Assembly (NCBI RefSeq): GCF_013344475.1
Contig: NZ_JABUOU010000004.1
Location: 271,286 to 335,285, forward strand
DNA length: 64,000 bases
Source: Martelella limonii
GTDB taxonomy: Bacteria > Pseudomonadota > Alphaproteobacteria > Rhizobiales > Rhizobiaceae
Direction of reading: 5' to 3'
Shown here: positions 1 to 7,102 of the stretch, in pieces
How the letters are laid out: each line of letters opens with the position of its first letter
How positions within the stretch are numbered: the first letter of the stretch is position 1
Position numbers and translations under genes: made by a program
The notes under the pieces: model-generated
Seen by the model: only the letters and a program-made list of their open reading frames with translations
What the model was told of the DNA's origin: nothing
Database searches by the model: none

Positions 1-490
1 GGATTTCAAGGATGCTGAACTCCGTGCCGGTCAGCTCCAGCGGTTCGCCCTGCCATTGCGCCGTGCGTGTGCCGGGATAGAGCAGCAACGCGCCGGCCCC
101 CAGACCATCGGCATCGCCCGCCGGCTTCGCTCCCGTTCGTCTCAGGACCGCGCGGATCCGGGCGACCAGCTCGCCGGGCATGCACGGCTTGGCGATGTAG
201 TCGTCAGCGCCAAGATTGAGCCCCGCAATACGGTCGACATCGTCGCCCTTGGCCGTCAGCATGATCACCGGAATATCGCTCCTGCGGCGAATGCGCTGCA
301 GGGCGTCGATGCCATTGATATGCGGCATCATGACGTCCAGCACGATGATATCCACATGACCGTCCTCGGCGGCAGACAGTCCGATGCGCGCGTCAACGGA
401 GCTCTCGACCTGAAAACCCTCGTCGCGCAGATACTCTCCCAGCAGCGCGGTGAATTCCGTGTCGTCGTCGATCAGAAGTACATTTGGCAT
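1..490 (-). CDS. CpxR-like OmpR-family response regulator (3' end outside window)
   Basis: This is a two-component response regulator that should bind DNA when phosphorylated by a sensor kinase lying outside the window. Reading the minus strand from the ATG at 490 gives MPNVLLIDDD, a receiver domain with phosphoacceptor Asp52 (VLDVMMPHINGID), Thr79 and Lys101. After a short linker comes the start of a winged-helix domain (LELTGTEFSILE). The receiver and the GTRTAQWQGEPLELTGTEF stretch resemble CpxR more than PhoB or KdpE. A purine-rich ribosome site (GGGGGAAGAGG) precedes the start. It is divergent from an RND efflux operon with a CpxR-type box between them, so it probably controls that operon. 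The C-terminal half is cut off by the window edge. Confidence 0.9.
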   Translation of the reverse strand, partial: MPNVLLIDDDTEFTALLGEYLRDEGFQVESSVDARIGLSAAEDGHVDIIVLDVMMPHINGIDALQRIRRRSDIPVIMLTAKGDDVDRIAGLNLGADDYIAKPCMPGELVARIRAVLRRTGAKPAGDADGLGAGALLLYPGTRTAQWQGEPLELTGTEFSILEI

Positions 491-547
491 GTTCGATGGC
501 CTCTTCCCCCGGCAGTCATACATCCGGCGGCAGCACACTGAAGAAGT

Positions 548-562
548 TTTACCTATCTTTAC
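548..562 (-). promoter_or_regulatory. CpxR-type box: GTAAA-N5-GTAAA
   Basis: The plus strand reads TTTAC-CTATC-TTTAC, which on the minus strand is a direct repeat GTAAA-N5-GTAAA, the layout known for CpxR sites. It lies 58 bases upstream of the response regulator start and about 150 bases upstream of the efflux operon, so it could serve autoregulation and/or efflux control. The match is seen directly; the function is inferred. Confidence 0.55.
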
Positions 563-712
563 ACAGTCTTAACGGCGCTTCACATCCCCGCCTTTATGTA
601 GGTCCGATAACCGCCAGCCGGAGTATCGTTCCTTGCGTCCCAGCCCTTCCTTTCACATAGCCGATACATGGCAGAACGGCCGCCCTGAAATCGCGGAAAC
701 GAAGGCGCGCCA

Positions 713-2176
713 ATGGTGACCGGTGTCCGTCTTTCTGCGCTCGCGGCGCTATCCTTAGCCTTGAGCAGTTGCGTGGTCGGCCCGGATTATCACGCTCCCG
801 CGCTTCCGCTTCCGGCCAAATGGGCCTCCAGCGGACCCGCGACCGACGCCCAGTCCGCACCCGTGCTTGCCGACTGGTGGAAGCGCTTCAACGATCCCGT
901 ACTCGACCAGCTCGTGGACCAGGCGATCCAGTCCAACCGCGACATCGCCAAGGCCAAGGCAGCGGTCCGCGCGGCACGCGCCACAGAGCGGGAACAGTCG
1001 GGCGCTCTGTTTCCCGCCCTCGCCGGCTCCGCCTCGGCGACAGACAATCGCGCGCAGACGAACGCCTCGGGTTCGAGCGACTATGCCCAGTACGAGGGCG
1101 GGTTTGATTCCAGTTGGGAACTCGATCTTTTCGGCGGCAACAAACGGGCGGTCGAGGCTCAGCGCTATGCCGCGCAATCCACCGAAGAGGAGCTTCGCGA
1201 CACGCTGGTGACCGTGATTGGCGATGTCGCGTCCTACTATATCGACGCGCGCGCCTATCAGCAGCTCGCCGGCCTCGCGCAACGCTCCGCCGCGTCCCAG
1301 TGGAAGACGGCCAGGCTCACCAAGAGCCGGCTCGAGGTCGGCCTCGTGTCCGATTTCGACCTGCGCAAGGCAGAGGCACAGGCAGCATCGACTGAAGCCG
1401 ATGTTCCCTCCTACCAGATCTCGTACACGGAGTCGGTGAACAGGCTTGCCGTTCTCCTGGCGAGGCCCGCATCCGAAATCGATGCAATGCTCGGCGCAGG
1501 AAAGACAATTCCCGCCCCGCCCGGCAAGACCGCCGTCGGAATTCCGGCCGAAGTCCTGGTCACGCGCCCGGACGTGCGTTCGGCAGAGCGCCAGCTGGCC
1601 GAGGCCACGGCAAAAATCGGCGAGGCAGAAGCAAACCGGTATCCGTCGCTGTCGCTGACGGGCTCGATCAGCACATCGGCAACGTCACTCAGCGAACTCG
1701 GTGAAAAATCGACGATCGGCTGGTCATGGGGACCGCAACTGAGCATACCGATCTTCCAGGGCGGGCAGTTGAAGGCCGCCGTCGACGTCGCCAAGGCTCA
1801 GCGCGACCAGAGCCTTGCCAACTACCAGTCGGCAGTCCTGAACGCGCTGGAAGAGGTCGACAACGCGATCATCGCGCTCAACAGGACGCGGACAAGGATC
1901 GGCTTGCTCTCCTCCTCCGCCAATGGATACCGCGATGCCGTGCGGCTTTCCAAACAAGCCTATGAAGCCGGCGAGACGGATTTGTTCGATACGCTTGATT
2001 CGGAACGTTCGCTCTATTCCACCGAGGAAAGCCTTATTCAATCCAGGGCCAATGTCGCGACGTATTATGTAGCACTGAACAAGGCGCTCGGCGGCGGCTG
2101 GAGCGGCATGATCGACGTATCAAAGCCGCTGGTCGAAGACACGCAGGAGGGCCCGCATGTCATCGCACGCAAATGA
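713..2176 (+). CDS. RND efflux outer-membrane factor, NodT/OprM-type lipoprotein
   Basis: This is the outer-membrane channel of a tripartite efflux pump. The first 20 residues form a lipoprotein signal with lipobox LSSC followed by VVGPDYHAP, typical of the NodT/OprM group. Two repeated outer-membrane-efflux domains cover roughly residues 60-245 and 270-465, and 487 aa is normal for the family. The start chosen is ATG 713 with GAAGG 9-13 bases upstream; GTG 716 is an alternative. It is first in an operon with an adaptor and an RND transporter, so all three pump parts are encoded together. Substrate cannot be told from sequence. Confidence 0.9.
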   Translation: MVTGVRLSALAALSLALSSCVVGPDYHAPALPLPAKWASSGPATDAQSAPVLADWWKRFNDPVLDQLVDQAIQSNRDIAKAKAAVRAARATEREQSGALFPALAGSASATDNRAQTNASGSSDYAQYEGGFDSSWELDLFGGNKRAVEAQRYAAQSTEEELRDTLVTVIGDVASYYIDARAYQQLAGLAQRSAASQWKTARLTKSRLEVGLVSDFDLRKAEAQAASTEADVPSYQISYTESVNRLAVLLARPASEIDAMLGAGKTIPAPPGKTAVGIPAEVLVTRPDVRSAERQLAEATAKIGEAEANRYPSLSLTGSISTSATSLSELGEKSTIGWSWGPQLSIPIFQGGQLKAAVDVAKAQRDQSLANYQSAVLNALEEVDNAIIALNRTRTRIGLLSSSANGYRDAVRLSKQAYEAGETDLFDTLDSERSLYSTEESLIQSRANVATYYVALNKALGGGWSGMIDVSKPLVEDTQEGPHVIARK

Positions 2177-2291
2177 TGTATCGGGCTTTTCTCCGAACCT
2201 CTCTCCGCCCAGACGCACCGGCGCGGCACCCAGGAAAAACCACACCGCGCAAGCCTTCCATGCGCTCAGCAGAGATCAAAAGGGAACACGG

Positions 2292-3431
2292 ATGACGACC
2301 ATCTCTCGACTTGTCGCAGTTATGTTGTGCCTGATGGGCAGCCTTGGCCTCGGATATATGGTCGCGGCCCGCCAGGCGAGCGGCGCCGAGCAGGAAGGGT
2401 CATCGCCGGCCGCACTGTCGGTGACGGTCGCCAGGCCCATGAGCGCGGTATGGCCCGAAGAGCTTTCGGCAAGCGGCTGGCTTGAAGCGTGGCAGGAAGC
2501 CGTCATCTCCGCAGAGGTCGGGCAGGTCAGGGTCACGGCAGTCAATGCGGATGTCGGGGACAGCGTCGCCAAGGGCGACGTTCTCGCCGAACTGTCGCAG
2601 GACCGCCTGAAGAATGACATCGCCGCCCTGCAGGCTTCGGTGGATTCTGCAGAGGCCGCCCTCGACAAGGCGACGGCGGATGCCGATCGGGCCCGGCAGC
2701 TGAAGGGGTCCGGCTCGGTTTCCGATCAGCAGATCGTCGAATACCTGGTGGACGAGCGCAAGGCAAAGGCCGATCTCGATTCAGCCAAGGCCGATCTGGC
2801 GTCCTCGAAACTCGACCTCGAGCGCACCCGCATCATTGCCGTCAGCGACGGCGTCGTCTCTTCCCGCAGCGCTGCGCTCGGAGACGTGGTGAGCCAGGGC
2901 CAGGAACTGTTCCGGCTGATCCGTGACAACAGGATCGAATGGCAGGCTGAAGTGCCTGCGAATGAACTCGAGAAGATCGACGTCGGGACCCCGGCCGAGA
3001 TCTCTTCCCCGCGCGGGACGGTCAACGGCACCGTGCGGCAGATCGCTCCATCGGCCTCTTCGAAGACTGGCCGCGTGATCGTCTATGTCGAGCTCACCCC
3101 GCCGGAAGACGCTCCCCAGCCAACGATCGGCATGATGGCGAGCGGCATTTTCAGACTTGGCGAGAGCGCTGCGCTGAGCGTCCCCTCAACGGCGATCGTG
3201 GTGGCCGACGGCTTTTCCTATGTCTTCGTCCTCGACGGGGAAGATGGCAGCAAGGTTACGCGCGTGAAGGTCGATACCGGACGGCGTCAGGACGACCGGG
3301 TCGAGCTTCTCGGCGATTTTCCCGCCGATGCCGAGGTGATCCAGTCAGGGGGCGCGTTCCTCTCCGAAGGCGTGACCGTCAATGTCGTTGATGATGAGAC
3401 CGGGGCTGCCGGCCAGGAGACTGCACAATGA
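2292..3431 (+). CDS. RND efflux periplasmic adaptor (membrane fusion protein)
   Basis: This adaptor links the inner-membrane pump to the outer-membrane channel. It has an N-terminal membrane anchor or signal (MTTISRLVAVMLCLMGSLG), a biotinyl-lipoyl-like domain (AEVGQVRVTAVNADVGD), a coiled-coil hairpin around residues 95-165 and HlyD-like beta-barrel segments. The reading frame is open from ATG 2157, overlapping the preceding gene. ATG 2292 is preferred because it places a hydrophobic segment at the N-terminus, while the 45 residues before it look unlike a signal. Its stop overlaps the next gene by four bases (ATGA), implying translational coupling. Confidence 0.88.
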   Translation: MTTISRLVAVMLCLMGSLGLGYMVAARQASGAEQEGSSPAALSVTVARPMSAVWPEELSASGWLEAWQEAVISAEVGQVRVTAVNADVGDSVAKGDVLAELSQDRLKNDIAALQASVDSAEAALDKATADADRARQLKGSGSVSDQQIVEYLVDERKAKADLDSAKADLASSKLDLERTRIIAVSDGVVSSRSAALGDVVSQGQELFRLIRDNRIEWQAEVPANELEKIDVGTPAEISSPRGTVNGTVRQIAPSASSKTGRVIVYVELTPPEDAPQPTIGMMASGIFRLGESAALSVPSTAIVVADGFSYVFVLDGEDGSKVTRVKVDTGRRQDDRVELLGDFPADAEVIQSGGAFLSEGVTVNVVDDETGAAGQETAQ

Positions 3432-6400
3432 ATTTCTCCGCATGGGCAATCCGCAATCCGGTCCCGCCGATCCTCGCCTTCGTCCTGCTCACGGTCATGG
3501 GCCTGATGGCCTTCAACCGTCTGGACGTGCAGAATTTCCCCGATATGGACCTGCCGACGATCAACATCTCGGCAACGCAGGACGGCGCCGCCGCCGCACA
3601 GCTTGAAACCGAGGTGGCGCGCAAGATCGAGGACCAGCTTACCGGCCTGCCGATGCTGGATTCGGTGACCACGACCATCACCGACGGATCGGTCTCGATT
3701 TCTGTCGCCTTCCAGGTCGGCAAGGACACACAGGTTGCGCTCGACGAAGTCCAGAACGCCGTCGATCAGGCGCAGAGCGACCTGCCCTCGGACATGGACA
3801 CGCCGACCGTCTCCAAAAGCGATATCGGGTCTTCGCCTCTGATCACCTATGTGGTGAGTTCCAACAAGCTCGACGATGCCGAGCTGAGCTGGTTCATCGA
3901 CAACGATCTCGAGAAGGCGATGATGCGGGTGGACGGCGTCGGCGAAGTCGGCCGGCTCGGCGGCATCGACCGCGAAATCCGCGTCGAACTCGATCCCGCC
4001 CTCCTGGATGGCATGGGCCTGACCGCAGGCGACATCAACACCCGGCTGGAACAGGTCCAGCGCGACCTCTCCGGAGGCGAGGCGGAGGTCGGCGGCAACA
4101 AGCAGAACGTCAGGGTTGCCGCAGCCGCCGAAAGCATCGATGAACTGCGCCGCATGCCGATTCCGCTGCCGAATGGCGGATGGGTGCGCCTCGATGAGCT
4201 CGGAACCGTCACCGACACCCATGCCGACCTGACATCGCTCGCCTATCTTGACGGCAAGCCGGTGATCGCCGCCCAGATCAAGCGCCTCAAGGGATATTCG
4301 GACCTTGCGGTGACCGACGCCGTCCGGGAGGCCATGACCGGTTTCGCGGCGGCCCATCCCGAGGTCACGCTCGAGGAGGCCTACAACACCGTCTTGCCGA
4401 CGGAACAGAACTACACGGCATCGATGAACATGCTGTATGAAGGCGCGGCGATCGCCGTCGCCGTGGTGTTCCTGTTCCTGCTCAACTGGCGGGCGACGTT
4501 GCTTTCAGCGGTTGCCCTGCCGCTCTCGATCATTCCGACATTCCTTGTCATGGACCTCATGGGCTATTCGCTGAACACGGTGACCCTGCTCGCCCTGTCG
4601 CTGGTCGTCGGCATCCTCGTCGACGACGCGATCGTCGAGGTGGAGAACATCGAACGGCACATGCACATGGGCAAGAACGCCTATGATGCGTCGATGGAGG
4701 CGGCCGACGAGATCGGCCTTGCGGTGATCGCCACAAGCTTCACCCTGATCGCCGTGTTCCTGCCGACCGCCTTCATGAGCGGGGTCATCGGCATCATCTT
4801 CAAGCAGTTCGGAATCACCGCCTCGGTCGCGGTGCTCTGCTCCCTGCTCGTCGCCCGTTTCGTGACGCCGATGATGGCGGCCTACATGATGAAGACGCCG
4901 GCGAAGACAAAGTCCGAGGACGGCTGGCTGATGAGCCGCTATCTCGCGGTGGTGCGGGGCGAACTGAGGCACCGGTGGGTACCAGTCCTGGGCGTCGTCC
5001 TGTTTTTCGCAGCGACCGTGCTGCTGCTGGGCAACCTGTCCACGGGCTTCTTCCCCGCGTCCGATGACAGCCAGACACAGATATCGATCACGACGACGCC
5101 CGGCTCGACCATCGAGCAGACCGACGCGGTTGCGAAGAAGGCTGCGGAACTCGCCTCCGGGGTCGACCATGTCACCGGGATTTTCCAGGCTACCGGCAGC
5201 GCATCGACGGGCGGCATGGGCGGCAGCAGCGGCGATTCCGACTCCGTCACTTCGGCAACACTGGTCGTCAACCTGACCAATATCGATGACCGCGACGTGA
5301 CCCAGACCCAGATCGAAAGCGACATACGCAAGGCCGTCGACGGGATACCCGGAGCGCGGATCGAGATTGGCAGCGGCGGAAACGGAACCGAGTTGCAGCT
5401 GACGCTTGCCGGCGACAACTCCGAGACGCTGGAATCCGCAGCGGCCCAGCTTGAAGAGGATGTCCGCGCCAACATCCAGGGTATCGGCAATGTCACTTCG
5501 TCAGCCGCCCTCCAGTCACCGGAAATCGTGATCACGCCCGATCTAGCGAAGGCTGCATCCTATGGCGTGACCTCCCAGGCAATTTCGGACGCGATCCGGA
5601 TGGCGACCTCGGGGGCCTACGATTCAGCGCTGTCGCATCTGAACCTGCCGGAACGGCAACTGGATATCCGCGTCCTGCTTGCAGAGCGCGCGCGCCAGTC
5701 GCTGGACCAGATCGGGCTTATTCCCGTGGCGGGCACCGACGGCAACGTCACGCTTGGGACGATCGCCGATATCTCCATCGGCGCCTCGCCCAGCGAAATC
5801 GACCGACTGGACCGGTCGCGCAATGTGACGGTTTCAATCGAACTCAACGGCCGCAACCTGTCCGATGTCAACCGGGAGGCACAGCAGCTCGACAGCTACC
5901 GGAACCTTCCCGCCGGCGTCGCATTCGTCGAACAGGGCGACCTGAAACGCCAGACGGAGTTGTTCGAGAGCTTCGCAACGGCCATGGCAATCGGCATTTT
6001 CTGCGTCTATGCCGTCCTTGTCCTGCTGTTCCACGACTTCCTCCAGCCGATCACCATCCTCATGGCCCTGCCGCTCGCCCTCGGCGGCGCGCTGTTCCCG
6101 CTGGTGATCACCGGGACAAGCTTCTCGATGCCGGCCGTGATCGGCCTGCTGTTGCTGATGGGCATCGTCTCGAAGAACTCGATCCTGCTGGTGGAATACG
6201 CGATCGAGGCACGGCGCCATGGCATGGCGCGGTTCGAAGCCATCGTCGATGCCTGCCACAAGCGGGCACGGCCGATCATCATGACCACGGTTGCCATGTC
6301 GGCCGGCATGCTGCCGGCTGCGCTCAGCCTGGTGGAGGGCGATCCGAGCTTCCGCCAGCCGATGGCCGTCGTCGTCATCGGCGGACTGATCACCTCGACC

Positions 6401-6517
6401 ATGCTCAGCCTGCTCGTCATTCCGGTGATCTACACGCTGGTCGACGACGTCGTGCGCGGTATCTTGAGGCTGTTTGGCAAAGGACGGAAGGACGGCGACG
6501 CGGCCGCGGTCGAATAG
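3428..6517 (+). CDS. RND-family efflux permease (AcrB/HAE-1 type)
   Basis: This is the proton-driven inner-membrane pump of the tripartite system, 1029 aa, the usual length. It shows the family layout: one N-terminal membrane helix, a periplasmic porter loop, six helices (about residues 335-520), a second helix plus loop and five C-terminal helices. The proton-relay pair is seen as VGILVDDAIVEVENIERH in the fourth helix and the relay lysine as MGIVSKNSILLVEYA near the end. Acidic relay and porter features suit a drug/HAE-type rather than a heavy-metal pump, but the substrate is not determined. It overlaps the adaptor gene by ATGA. Confidence 0.93.
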   Translation: MNFSAWAIRNPVPPILAFVLLTVMGLMAFNRLDVQNFPDMDLPTINISATQDGAAAAQLETEVARKIEDQLTGLPMLDSVTTTITDGSVSISVAFQVGKDTQVALDEVQNAVDQAQSDLPSDMDTPTVSKSDIGSSPLITYVVSSNKLDDAELSWFIDNDLEKAMMRVDGVGEVGRLGGIDREIRVELDPALLDGMGLTAGDINTRLEQVQRDLSGGEAEVGGNKQNVRVAAAAESIDELRRMPIPLPNGGWVRLDELGTVTDTHADLTSLAYLDGKPVIAAQIKRLKGYSDLAVTDAVREAMTGFAAAHPEVTLEEAYNTVLPTEQNYTASMNMLYEGAAIAVAVVFLFLLNWRATLLSAVALPLSIIPTFLVMDLMGYSLNTVTLLALSLVVGILVDDAIVEVENIERHMHMGKNAYDASMEAADEIGLAVIATSFTLIAVFLPTAFMSGVIGIIFKQFGITASVAVLCSLLVARFVTPMMAAYMMKTPAKTKSEDGWLMSRYLAVVRGELRHRWVPVLGVVLFFAATVLLLGNLSTGFFPASDDSQTQISITTTPGSTIEQTDAVAKKAAELASGVDHVTGIFQATGSASTGGMGGSSGDSDSVTSATLVVNLTNIDDRDVTQTQIESDIRKAVDGIPGARIEIGSGGNGTELQLTLAGDNSETLESAAAQLEEDVRANIQGIGNVTSSAALQSPEIVITPDLAKAASYGVTSQAISDAIRMATSGAYDSALSHLNLPERQLDIRVLLAERARQSLDQIGLIPVAGTDGNVTLGTIADISIGASPSEIDRLDRSRNVTVSIELNGRNLSDVNREAQQLDSYRNLPAGVAFVEQGDLKRQTELFESFATAMAIGIFCVYAVLVLLFHDFLQPITILMALPLALGGALFPLVITGTSFSMPAVIGLLLLMGIVSKNSILLVEYAIEARRHGMARFEAIVDACHKRARPIIMTTVAMSAGMLPAALSLVEGDPSFRQPMAVVVIGGLITSTMLSLLVIPVIYTLVDDVVRGILRLFGKGRKDGDAAAVE

Positions 6518-7084
6518 GCTATCCTCCTCGCCGTGCCGATCCGATCGAAGGTTTCTTCCGCATGGCAAGGCCCATTTCAAAGGTGGGATGATGATGCGGC
6601 CCTCGCCCGCGAGGGCGTCCATGACCTTGAGCACCTCGTCCCGACTTATGGGTCAAGCATGAGAATCGGCCCGTCAAAAAGTAGCGCGCGCGGGCAAGGC
6701 CTTTCTGCTGCCCGCGCGGACGCTCACTCGGCCGGGCATCCGCCTTTGCGGGCTGTCCAAGCTTTTTCTCAGCAACATCGCCTCGTCCAGGCCTTCGGCC
6801 TTCCTGCGGATCACCGCAATGATTGAGTGCGCCGTCTGGTCTCCGCCCGGCTTGCCCGACGCGGATTCGAGATCGCAAGCGGGCGCATGACCGCGCCGCT
6901 ACCCGGGCCACGGGGAAGCGCCCCCTTATCCCGCCAGACTGTCGAAACGGTCAAAAAGACGCGCAATCTTGCGGCCCTTGCGACGGCATCTGCGACACCG
7001 AGGCAGGCTGGCATCATTCCCCAAAATTAGAATTGTTCTGATTATCATTTCTATATATATGTTATTTTAGAAATTCCTCTTTTA
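6518..7084. other. Intergenic stretch with hairpin and possible gene remnant
   Basis: No intact gene is visible. On the minus strand about 6620-6560 reads SRDEVLKVMDALAGEGRIII, which looks protein-like, but the reading is broken by stops and frame changes on both sides, so a decayed gene is possible. A 10-bp stem, CGCGCGGGCA (6687-6696) with TGCCCGCGCG (6709-6718), is followed on the minus strand by CTACTTTTT, so it could be a minus-strand terminator. The last 70 bases before the autotransporter turn sharply AT-rich. Confidence 0.4.
7027..7041. promoter_or_regulatory. Irr-like inverted repeat upstream of autotransporter
   Basis: TTAGAA-TTG-TTCTGA is a near-perfect inverted repeat resembling the TTTAGAA...TTCTAAA element used by the alphaproteobacterial iron regulator Irr. 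It is followed by an AT-rich stretch TTATCATTTCTATATATATG that probably holds the promoter. It is 62-76 bases before the proposed GTG start. One base of each outer arm departs from the consensus, so binding is only a suggestion. Confidence 0.35.
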
Positions 7085-7102
7085 TTGATGTCAGGAAATA
7101 TT

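Noticed and set aside
56-541. 161-codon plus-strand frame at the window start
   Set aside because: It is the mirror of the response regulator, whose receiver motifs on the minus strand are unmistakable.
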